This document shows positions 30,401-35,336 of a DNA stretch of 35,336 bases, in pieces (position 1 is the stretch's first letter; each line of letters starts with the position of its first letter). Location: positions 1 to 35,336 of IMG/VR virus record IMGVR_UViG_3300021389_000070; one strand, given 5' to 3'. Source of the stretch: a virus. The notes beneath the pieces are model-generated. The model searched no databases. It was not told the DNA's origin and was given only the letters and a program-made list of their open reading frames with translations. A program made the translations under genes and the position numbers.

Positions 30401-30538
30401 TTATCTGTTTGATGCATCTAGACAACTAAAGCAACAGTATAGCTTACCAAGCTGTATCTCTACACCACATTCCATACATTCACTATTGTCTTCTAAAGAC
30501 TCGTAGTAGTTGTTTAATTCTTCGTCAAATACTTCCAT
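30401..30538 (-). CDS. Small zinc-ribbon protein (45 aa)
   Basis: The frame opens MEVFDEELNNYYESLEDNSE and contains CMECGVEIQLGKLYCCFSC, a CxxC ... CCxxC zinc ribbon. It starts 11 bp after the terminator-like hairpin at 30549-30575 and ends overlapping the region before the ATPase start. Function is unknown; probably a nucleic-acid or protein contact. Confidence 0.7.
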   Translation of the reverse strand: MEVFDEELNNYYESLEDNSECMECGVEIQLGKLYCCFSCLDASNR

Positions 30539-30548
30539 AATGTTGTAA

Positions 30549-30575
30549 TAAAAAAGGGAGGCTTTTACACCTCCC
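30549..30575 (-). terminator. Intrinsic terminator after the SSB-like gene
   Basis: On the minus strand GGGAGG pairs with CCTCCC around TGTAAAAG, followed by TTTTTTATT. It lies 8 bp after the SSB-like stop and would reduce read-through into the ATPase and resolvase genes. Confidence 0.85.
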
Positions 30576-30582
30576 CAATAAA

Positions 30583-30891
30583 TTAAAATGGCAAATCGTT
30601 TGAAACGGTTGTTTGTCTTGATTTAACATTGTTCTCCTTTGATTGGAAAACTGCTTTAGTACAATTTCCATCTGTCCATACCACTTGACCATTACCTAAA
30701 TAGTCCTTAGCTTTCTTAGCTTCTCTCTCTTCTTTAGTTTGAGAATCAAATACTGAAACGTTCTGACCATACTGATTTGTATCGTCATTTACCGATAAGG
30801 TAAAGTTGTAAAAGTTTCCTGTTTTACCTTTTACGATTTTTTGTTTAGGCAACTTGTCTAAGTTGATACTAACATTAATTAATGCACTCAT
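30583..30891 (-). CDS. Single-stranded DNA-binding protein-like (OB fold)
   Basis: Start MSALINVSINLDKLPKQKIV at 30891 is preferred; the longer frame to 30936 adds residues without support. The 102-aa product has an OB-fold pattern (FYNFTLSVNDDTNQYGQNVS, VWTDGNCTKAVF) and ends VSNDLPF, like the acidic-hydrophobic tip of bacterial SSB that binds partner proteins. It lies 52 bp after the ERF gene, a usual pair in phage recombination sets. Confidence 0.78.
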   Translation of the reverse strand: MSALINVSINLDKLPKQKIVKGKTGNFYNFTLSVNDDTNQYGQNVSVFDSQTKEEREAKKAKDYLGNGQVVWTDGNCTKAVFQSKENNVKSRQTTVSNDLPF

Positions 30892-30943
30892 ATTATAATT
30901 GTTTAAATTTGTGTCTAAAAGAATCCGTAGACACATCGGATAT

Positions 30944-31504
30944 TTATTTTAATAAAGCCTCTGCTACTTTCTTACTAATCTTATACTTGGTTCTAAGGGT
31001 ATCTATATCTCCACCTTCCTTTAACCATTTCTGTGCTTTAGGAAACTCTGGTGTACCTTCGTTTAACCATTTAGTCGGTTCTTCTGACTTAGCACCTTTA
31101 CCGTGTGTATTTGTAGCATCAGCATCTTTAGTGTCGTCTATTAAAAACATTCCATTTAAGGCATATTTCCGAGCATAACTGCTAGAGCTACCAAATGACT
31201 GAGCTATGTCCATACCTTTTCTGTTAGGGTCTATACCTGCCTGTGCCTGTACACTAACCTTTGCATCCATATCTCCTAATGTAACTGTTGCTTCTGCAAA
31301 CAATACTCCTCCTAATTCTTTTATCTCATCAGAGATAGTTAAAGCTAAAGCATACTTGCTTAGCAGTGGCTTAACTGCCTCTAGTATGTCTTCACAACTT
31401 CTGTAGTTGTACTTACCAAAATTATTCCTTTGGTTCTTTGGTGCTTTCAATTCTTTTTGAATTGCGATTAACTTGTCGTTAAAATCTAAATCTTTTTTAC
31501 TCAT
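30944..31504 (-). CDS. erf: ERF-family single-strand annealing protein
   Basis: The 186-aa protein has the ERF core: IAIQKELKAPKNQRNNFGKY, NYRSCEDILEAVKPLLSKYA, LALTISDEIKELGGVLFAEA, then AQAGIDPNRKGMDIAQSFGS and SSSYARKYALNGMFLIDDTK (the A-R-K-Y-A-L motif). A linker and a small C-terminal helix bundle follow (LRTKYKISKKVAEALLK). ERF proteins anneal complementary single strands and are paired with an exonuclease, here the RecE-like one at 26799. Confidence 0.9.
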   Translation of the reverse strand: MSKKDLDFNDKLIAIQKELKAPKNQRNNFGKYNYRSCEDILEAVKPLLSKYALALTISDEIKELGGVLFAEATVTLGDMDAKVSVQAQAGIDPNRKGMDIAQSFGSSSSYARKYALNGMFLIDDTKDADATNTHGKGAKSEEPTKWLNEGTPEFPKAQKWLKEGGDIDTLRTKYKISKKVAEALLK

Positions 31505-31643
31505 CTTTATTATTGTTTAATTTACTAATTTCTAAATACTTTCTAATCCAATACCTTAACTCTGACTTAGTCTTTTTAATAACTACTATTAAATGTACTA
31601 CTGATGCAATAAGTAAGATTAAGGTAAGTAATATCAACATCAT
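31497..31643 (-). CDS. Small membrane protein (48 aa)
   Basis: ATG 31643 (ATGATG overlapping the stop of the gene before) opens MMLILLTLILLIASVVHLIV and then a basic helical tail (KTKSELRYWIRKYLEISKLN). One N-terminal membrane helix with the tail probably in the cytoplasm. It overlaps the ERF start by 8 bp. Function is unknown. Confidence 0.6.
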   Translation of the reverse strand: MMLILLTLILLIASVVHLIVVIKKTKSELRYWIRKYLEISKLNNNKDE

Positions 31644-31804
31644 AACGACCTTAATATTATTTCTTTATAACCCTCTGGAAGCTCATCAGTTTCACAGAGT
31701 TCTATAACTAATTCTTTAAGTTGGTCTTTCTCTATTGTTAACCTACCTACTAAAGCCTCTAAAGCTTTAATTCTTTCGTTTTGATACTGTATTGTTTCTT
31801 TCAT
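31640..31804 (-). CDS. Small coiled-coil protein (54 aa)
   Basis: Start MKETIQYQNERIKALEALVG at 31804 is preferred over the longer frame at 31825. Residues 1-35 are a heptad-patterned coiled coil, followed by ELCETDELPEGYKEIILRSL. Its stop overlaps the next ATG (ATGA). Function is unknown. Confidence 0.6.
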   Translation of the reverse strand: MKETIQYQNERIKALEALVGRLTIEKDQLKELVIELCETDELPEGYKEIILRSL

Positions 31805-31840
31805 TATAATTATTTTATGGTGCAATCTACAATTAATATT

Positions 31841-32140
31841 TTAATCTACCAAATTTATTTTTATATTCCTTTTATTAATATGTAAATAATCCTTTTCTTC
31901 TCTAACTTTAAACTCAACACAAACCCTAGTTAAGTTAGTATCTTCCTTTAACATATCCCACATCATGTCATCTATAGCCACCCAACCTACTTTTGGTTCT
32001 CTGCTAATAGCTGAGTCTAATCTTTCTAACTCTCTATCCACATCTCTTAGGTAATTGCTTACATTTTTGTTATCTGTAAATTCTAGTAACAAATCTATTG
32101 TCCTGTTTCTTATCTGTTCTATTGACTTTGAATAATCCAT
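31841..32140 (-). CDS. Hypothetical protein (99 aa)
   Basis: The 99-aa protein opens MDYSKSIEQIRNRTIDLLLE and is helical, with YLRDVDRELERLDSAISREP, then a strand part VGWVAIDDMMWDMLKEDTNL and KVREEKDYLHINKRNIKINL. No family is recognised. It lies in the early operon, 2 bp after the 46-aa gene. Confidence 0.6.
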   Translation of the reverse strand: MDYSKSIEQIRNRTIDLLLEFTDNKNVSNYLRDVDRELERLDSAISREPKVGWVAIDDMMWDMLKEDTNLTRVCVEFKVREEKDYLHINKRNIKINLVD

Positions 32141-32142
32141 AT

Positions 32143-32283
32143 TTATCTTGAACGTTTATATTCTTTACTATCTACCCATCCAGTTATTGGATTTACATTT
32201 TCCTCCCAAAACTTGTAGTCTCCATAAGTAAAATAGTTTGTTCTTTCTCTTTCTTCTTGAAATAATTCTTTAGTCTTTTTCAT
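32143..32283 (-). CDS. Small hypothetical protein (46 aa)
   Basis: ATG 32283 opens MKKTKELFQEERERTNYFTY and continues to WEENVNPITGWVDSKEYKRS. It overlaps the end of the gene before by 14 bp and stops 2 bp before the next. Function is unknown. Confidence 0.55.
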   Translation of the reverse strand: MKKTKELFQEERERTNYFTYGDYKFWEENVNPITGWVDSKEYKRSR

Positions 32284-32473
32284 TTCTTAAATCTATTAGT
32301 ATTAAATTTCTTTTCATTGTATCTGGAATTTTTCTTAGATACCTGTTGTAGTACCAATATTCTGCGTCTTCTTTGTTTGTGTAGAAGCAAGAATAATCGT
32401 GTAAGTTACCATCATTATCTGACGCTCTGTATATCCAATTCTTTACTTCGTTAAATCTTCTTAATGTAATCAT
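32270..32473 (-). CDS. Hypothetical protein (67 aa)
   Basis: ATG 32473 opens MITLRRFNEVKNWIYRASDN and the product ends LILIDLRNEKD. It is rich in Tyr, Trp and Asn (YTNKEDAEYWYYNRYLRKIP). An upstream TTG could add two residues but is less likely. A good TTTG-N20-TAGATTTG promoter ends 3 bp before this ATG, so its mRNA may have almost no leader. Confidence 0.6.
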   Translation of the reverse strand: MITLRRFNEVKNWIYRASDNDGNLHDYSCFYTNKEDAEYWYYNRYLRKIPDTMKRNLILIDLRNEKD

Positions 32474-32476
32474 ACG

Positions 32477-32508
32477 CAAATCTAGTAAATATAATTTAGA
32501 CTACCAAA
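32477..32508 (-). promoter_or_regulatory. Strong Bacteroidota promoter, nearly leaderless gene
   Basis: On the minus strand TTTG (32508-32505), 20 bases, then TAGATTTG (32484-32477) match the TTTG/TAnnTTTG consensus exactly. The start codon ATG 32473 follows 3 bp later, so the transcript start should fall at or near the ATG. Confidence 0.7.
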
Positions 32509-32524
32509 AAATAATTAATATATT

Positions 32525-32905
32525 TTACCAAATAGCAAAGTAAGAAGGTTGTAAGCTATCTGTATCAAAGTATAAGGTATCTTCGCTAACAGCTATTCTT
32601 TCTATGCCACACTCTATAAGTCCTTTAATAAGTCTCATTCTTTTCTTTGTAGATAAGACTCTAATCCTTATCCCTAAACCAACCCTATGTGCATTCTTAG
32701 ATGGCAGGAACATTTTATCAGCTACAGGTTTTGAAGTGTATCCTAGTATAATATCTGGTCTTATTCTGTACATCTTACAAACAACGTCTAAAATGTACAC
32801 AGGCTCTCTTTCCATAAATAAATAACCAGAACCTTCAGAATCTGGAGAATCAAACATAGACCATCTTAAATGTGTTAAACCTTCTGTATCTTTCTCATTA
32901 TCCAT
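32525..32905 (-). CDS. Degenerate M15 peptidase-like protein (126 aa)
   Basis: The 126-aa product aligns by eye with the phage's own endolysin (34330-34653): SMFDSPDSEGSGYLFM at the start, an I-L-D helix, GYTSKPVAD, NAHRVGLGIRIRVLSTKKRM, GIERIAVSEDTLYFDT and the final W. His73 stands where the first zinc ligand is, but the Asp of V-D-I-K is Arg80 or Arg82 (GIRIRV), and the His of H-V-D is Tyr112 (LYFD). Two of three zinc ligands are lost, so it is probably a binding domain without activity. It is the first gene of the early leftward block. Confidence 0.65.
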   Translation of the reverse strand: MDNEKDTEGLTHLRWSMFDSPDSEGSGYLFMEREPVYILDVVCKMYRIRPDIILGYTSKPVADKMFLPSKNAHRVGLGIRIRVLSTKKRMRLIKGLIECGIERIAVSEDTLYFDTDSLQPSYFAIW

Positions 32906-32955
32906 AAGTTACGCTTTATCTATATCAAATATATCATAAATAAATGACATAATTG

Positions 32956-33045
32956 TTAATTTATGTTAACAGGTAGGTATTGACTTTCTAATTTTTTTAG
33001 TATAACTTCGTCTTCATAAAATGAAATACTTCTCCTTTTAACCAT
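32956..33045 (-). CDS. Possible 29-aa leader peptide
   Basis: A short basic frame MVKRRSISFYEDEVILKKLE...LPVNIN lies upstream of the early block. The next short frame (ATG 32950, MSFIYDIFDIDKA) fills the gap to the 126-aa gene. It could be a leader peptide or a small gene; support is weak. Confidence 0.3.
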   Translation of the reverse strand: MVKRRSISFYEDEVILKKLESQYLPVNIN

Positions 33046-33206
33046 ATCTTATCGTAGCCTCCCAAAAGGCGAAGATAAAGATATTATCTTTAAGTATTAA
33101 GATTTAAGTATGTAAAGAAAACATTATAGTTATACCAATACAGGATAACTATGTTCTAATTTTAGGGAATAAATATTTGTAGATGAATATCTTGTTTTTA
33201 TTTTTG

Positions 33207-33214
33207 TAGGTTTG
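33207..33214 (+). promoter_or_regulatory. -7 element for the HNH gene
   Basis: TAGGTTTG matches TAnnTTTG and lies 17 bp before ATG 33232. A TTTG at 33176-33179 is too far (27 bp) for a good -33 box, so this is a partial promoter call. Confidence 0.5.
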
Positions 33215-33231
33215 TTTAAAATTTAACTATT

Positions 33232-33852
33232 ATGAGTAAAAAATGTATATCGTGTAATGTAATTAAAAATATTACTGACTTCCATAAATACAAAAGAAGT
33301 AGTGATGGTGTTAGGGCAAGATGCAAGAATTGTAGAAAGGAATATTATATTTTAAACGCTGATAAAGAAAGAGCGAGAGTTAAGAAATATTATTCTGAAA
33401 ATTCGGACAAAGTTAAAAAATATCAAAAAGAGTATGGAAGAAATAATAGGGATTTAATTAATGCCAGAGAAAGAAAGTATAAGAAGAACAAAAGACATAC
33501 TAACGAGGTTTTTTTAATAAGTGAAAATATATCTTGTTTAATAAGAAACACCTTAAAGCTTTATAACCATAAGAAAAAATCAAAAACAAGAGATATATTA
33601 GGTATTGATGCTAATGAATTTAAAGACTACCTAAACAACAATCCTTATGGGTTTACGTACAATGATAAAGAAATAGATTTAGACCATATAGTGCCAATAA
33701 GCAAAGCTAAATCGCAAGATGACGCAATAGCTCTAAATCATTACACAAACTTTCAACTACTTCCTAAAGAGTATAATAGGAATATTAAAAAAGATAATGA
33801 ATTTGATAGAGAACATTTTGAGCAGTGGCTAAGTAAAGCTAATTGTATTTAG
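33232..33852 (+). CDS. HNH homing endonuclease with zinc ribbon
   Basis: In the 206-aa protein, residues 1-40 hold a CxxC ... CxxC zinc ribbon (KKCISCN, ARCKNCRKEY). A very basic linker follows (NARERKYKKNKRHTNEVFLI), then the HNH core: IDLDHIVPISKAKSQDDAIA (Asp-His), LNHYTNFQLLPKEYNRNIKK (Asn and the N-x-x-x-x-N-I-K-K end). It is a free-standing mobile endonuclease of phages. It is alone on the plus strand between two minus blocks and ends 8 bp from the holin-like gene on the opposite strand, so it is probably an insertion. Confidence 0.85.
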   Translation: MSKKCISCNVIKNITDFHKYKRSSDGVRARCKNCRKEYYILNADKERARVKKYYSENSDKVKKYQKEYGRNNRDLINARERKYKKNKRHTNEVFLISENISCLIRNTLKLYNHKKKSKTRDILGIDANEFKDYLNNNPYGFTYNDKEIDLDHIVPISKAKSQDDAIALNHYTNFQLLPKEYNRNIKKDNEFDREHFEQWLSKANCI

Positions 33853-33860
33853 TTTATTTT

Positions 33861-34328
33861 TTACTTCTTTCTAATCTTAGCAACCTTTTCAACTGCCCTA
33901 GCACCATAATATCCACTATATGCTAGTAACAACAAAGAAGATAATAAATCTATCCACTCAGAAGCTATTTTAAATCCTTCTAAGGCACTATCTAGTATAA
34001 TGTAGATAAATAGTGTTAATGTAAGAAAAGCTAGGCTTAAAGGTCTTATATTCTTACTTAGCCAACTATCAGAGGTCATATCAGATTGCCAACGTTTAGT
34101 CACTTCCTGCATCTCTATAACGTCTTGCTCTAGTTCTTTAACTAACATTTCTTTTTCTGCTTCTGTTAGTTCTTTACTGCTACCAATAGCATTTAATATA
34201 TCAGAAACTTTACCACCAGTAACTGCATCAAATATAGGAGATACTTTTTTACCAGTCTTTACAAGACTTCTTAATAGATTACCAAAAAAAGTACCTTTGC
34301 CATTGTTTTTTAGTTTTTTGTTTTCCAT
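33861..34328 (-). CDS. Holin-like membrane protein (GTA holin 3TM type)
   Basis: The 155-aa protein has a soluble N-terminus (GTFFGNLLRSLVKTGKKVSP, then SSKELTEAEKEMLVKELEQD), RWQSDMTSDSWLSKNIRPLS, then two hydrophobic segments (FLTLTLFIYIILDSALEG; WIDLLSSLLLLAYSGYYGAR) and a basic end. This is the layout of the family called holin of 3TMs for gene-transfer release. It follows the endolysin by 1 bp. It would permeabilise the inner membrane. Confidence 0.78.
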   Translation of the reverse strand: MENKKLKNNGKGTFFGNLLRSLVKTGKKVSPIFDAVTGGKVSDILNAIGSSKELTEAEKEMLVKELEQDVIEMQEVTKRWQSDMTSDSWLSKNIRPLSLAFLTLTLFIYIILDSALEGFKIASEWIDLLSSLLLLAYSGYYGARAVEKVAKIRKK

Positions 34329-34329
34329 A

Positions 34330-34653
34330 TTAGTATGTCCAAATTACTTGTTGAGATTTGTCTTTATCGTCATCAACGTGAATAAATGTGTCTGCAATAC
34401 CTATACGATTAAAACCAACTTGTATAAGTGCATTTAAAACTTTGTATCTAGTTCTACTATCAGTTGCTTTTATATCTACTGCTAAACCTTTAATATGACT
34501 TGAGGTAGGGTTTTTTATAGACTCTGGATGTTCTGGACTTCTGTAAGCAGAATTAATTACAAATGGTACTTTAGCAAACTCCCTAGCTTTGTCTAGCTTA
34601 GCAAGGAAGTCTATATCCATTTTATATTCTACTTCTTTAAAGTATTTTGTCAT
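34330..34653 (-). CDS. Endolysin, M15-type peptidase
   Basis: The 107-aa protein has the M15_3 layout: VPFVINSAYRSPEHPESIKN, then SSHIKGLAVDIKATDSRTRY (zinc ligands His53 and Asp60), GFNRIGIADTFIHVDDD (His92) and a final V-I-W-T-Y. The family cuts peptide bonds in peptidoglycan cross-links (D-Ala type carboxy- or endopeptidase). It lacks a separate wall-binding domain, as usual for phages of Gram-negative hosts. It overlaps the small membrane gene by 17 bp. Confidence 0.88.
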   Translation of the reverse strand: MTKYFKEVEYKMDIDFLAKLDKAREFAKVPFVINSAYRSPEHPESIKNPTSSHIKGLAVDIKATDSRTRYKVLNALIQVGFNRIGIADTFIHVDDDKDKSQQVIWTY

Positions 34654-34804
34654 CGTTTTTTTTACCTAGATTGTAAATTTTCATAACTGTATAAACAATT
34701 GATGCTAAAAGTAAAGTTAATTTTAGCCATTGTTCTATATCAGAAAAACTAACCATAAAGGTTATAAAGTTTAAAGCACCTAATTTTATATCTTGCATAT
34801 CCAT
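34637..34804 (-). CDS. Small membrane protein, possible second holin (55 aa)
   Basis: ATG 34804 opens MDMQDIKLGALNFITFMVSF, then WLKLTLLLASIVYTVMKIYN and a Lys-rich end (LGKKNDDKIL). One certain membrane segment lies at about residues 27-43, and a weaker one at 9-20. It overlaps the endolysin start. In many Bacteroidota phages such a small protein lies next to the lysin. Holin or spanin-like roles are possible. Confidence 0.65.
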   Translation of the reverse strand: MDMQDIKLGALNFITFMVSFSDIEQWLKLTLLLASIVYTVMKIYNLGKKNDDKIL

Positions 34805-34807
34805 CTG

Positions 34808-35131
34808 TTAATTTTTAGGCACTTCTGCGTTTCTTGGATATCCATAAAATTGATGTGCTGCATTGTCAGCAGGATAAACTTCATTACTTCCAAAGTCTAA
34901 TTCATCTGTACTTATAACATCATAAGCCCAACCATCATAATATACAGGATGCTCAGGGTCTGTTGTCTTAGCAGGGTCTATTACCTTTCCAATATTTACA
35001 ACACCTTTTGTTCCGTTAATGTATTGCATTGACGTAACACCTTCTATTGTTATTTCTTCCCAAACGTTGTTATCTATTAAGACTTGTTTGCCTTGTTGTT
35101 CTGTATCAAAAACTAATTTGTATATGTGCAT
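34808..35131 (-). CDS. Hypothetical protein (107 aa) after the fibre
   Basis: The 107-aa protein opens MHIYKLVFDTEQQGKQVLID and has NGTKGVVNIGKVIDPAKTTD and YYDGWAYDVISTDELDFGSN. It is beta-rich, with no signal peptide. It starts 1 bp after the fibre stop. Similar proteins follow fibres in flavobacterial phages, so it may be a fibre chaperone or cap. Function is unknown. Confidence 0.7.
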   Translation of the reverse strand: MHIYKLVFDTEQQGKQVLIDNNVWEEITIEGVTSMQYINGTKGVVNIGKVIDPAKTTDPEHPVYYDGWAYDVISTDELDFGSNEVYPADNAAHQFYGYPRNAEVPKN

Positions 35132-35132
35132 T

Positions 35133-35336
35133 TTATATTGTTGTTAAAGATTGTAATTCTGCATCTGTTAATGCTTCTTTGTAGACTGCTAGTGCTTTTG
35201 CTTTTCCGTAGAAAGGATTTGCTCCATTAGTGTCAAAGCTTAAATTATTTAAATTTGACAAAGATATTGGAGATGTTGATGTAAAAATTTTACTACCATC
35301 AACCCAAAAAGTAATGTCATTATTTTTATACTTTAA
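35133..35336 (-). CDS. Tail fibre C-terminus (67 codons, runs off right end)
   Basis: The open minus frame enters at base 35336 with LKYKNNDITFWVDGSKIFTS and ends NGANPFYGKAKALAVYKEAL, TDAELQSLTTI, stop TAA at 35133. The K-Y-K-x-N-D ... W-V-D-G-x-K plus F-Y-G-K ... A-V-Y-x-E-A-L-T-D-x-E-L end is that of LamG/concanavalin-like domains closing phage fibres. It is probably the end of the gene starting at 2722. Direct joining of base 1 to base 35336 leaves the two frames out of phase, so 3n+2 bases are missing. Confidence 0.75.
   Translation of the reverse strand, partial: LKYKNNDITFWVDGSKIFTSTSPISLSNLNNLSFDTNGANPFYGKAKALAVYKEALTDAELQSLTTI

Larger units (their letters stand above)
32906..33231. 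other. Divergent control region between early block and HNH gene
   Basis: About 325 bp. On the minus strand it has TATATTTG (32933-32926), 21 bp before the start of the 126-aa gene, as a -7 box without a clear -33 box. There is also a possible 29-aa basic frame (ATG 33045, MVKRRSISFYEDEVILKKLE..., stop 32956), the palindrome-like TAAAGATATTATCTTTA near 33076-33092, and a small stem gcct ... aggc near 33056-33070. It is probably the main early promoter region. Confidence 0.5.

Noticed and set aside
35133-35336. Direct circular joining of the two window ends
   Set aside because: Joining base 1 to base 35336 on the minus strand gives GTT AAA GTA TAA, a stop after three codons, so bases must be missing between the ends.

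Overview
The window looks like most of the genome of a tailed dsDNA phage (siphovirus-like) of a Bacteroidota host, probably a flavobacterium. The DNA is strongly AT-rich, genes lack Shine-Dalgarno sequences, several intergenic regions carry the Bacteroidota -7 element TAnnTTTG, and many predicted proteins resemble those I recall from flavobacterial phages. I see no integrase, repressor, tRNA or CRISPR array. Both ends lie inside a minus-strand gene for an adhesin-like fibre: its N-terminal 907 codons are at the left end and a typical fibre C-terminus is at the right end. The simplest reading is one circular or circularly permuted genome opened inside this gene, with a short piece missing because the frames do not join directly.

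Layout, read in the main (minus) direction from right to left: fibre C-terminus, a 107-aa protein, a lysis cassette (small membrane protein, M15 peptidase endolysin, holin-like protein), and a plus-strand HNH endonuclease at about 33.2-33.9 kb. The early block at 33.0-25.8 kb follows: a degenerate M15-like protein, small proteins, ERF annealing protein, SSB-like protein, RecA/RepA-like ATPase, RusA-like resolvase, sigma-factor-like protein, Cys-rich protein, two PD-(D/E)XK nucleases and a DnaA-C-like HTH protein. The terminase subunits are at 25.7-24.2 kb.

Between terminase and the virion genes lies a 6.5-kb accessory region with both strands coding. At 23.5-24.1 kb small plus-strand genes are punctuated by six copies of a 19-bp repeat, CCCCATCATATTAAACATA, next to about 560 bp of very AT-rich non-coding DNA with a 26-bp direct repeat (candidate origin or control region). 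A minus-strand island at 22.9-21.0 kb holds unfamiliar genes. A plus-strand operon at 17.7-20.6 kb holds small genes, a DUF5664-like putative nucleotide diphosphohydrolase and two GIY-YIG/T5orf172 proteins, one flanked by a 22-bp duplication. The two converging operons end in facing terminators at 20.64 and 20.98 kb.

The virion genes (17.6-2.7 kb, minus) run tail chaperone, tail completion, tail tip, tape measure, then prohead protease, scaffold, capsid, tail tube, neck, portal, head completion and fibre. Tail genes therefore precede head genes, and the portal is far from the terminase. The best single find is a probable programmed -1 frameshift at a run of nine T in the tail-chaperone gene: the -1 frame is open for 89 codons and ends coupled to the next gene, giving a G/GT-type chaperone pair.
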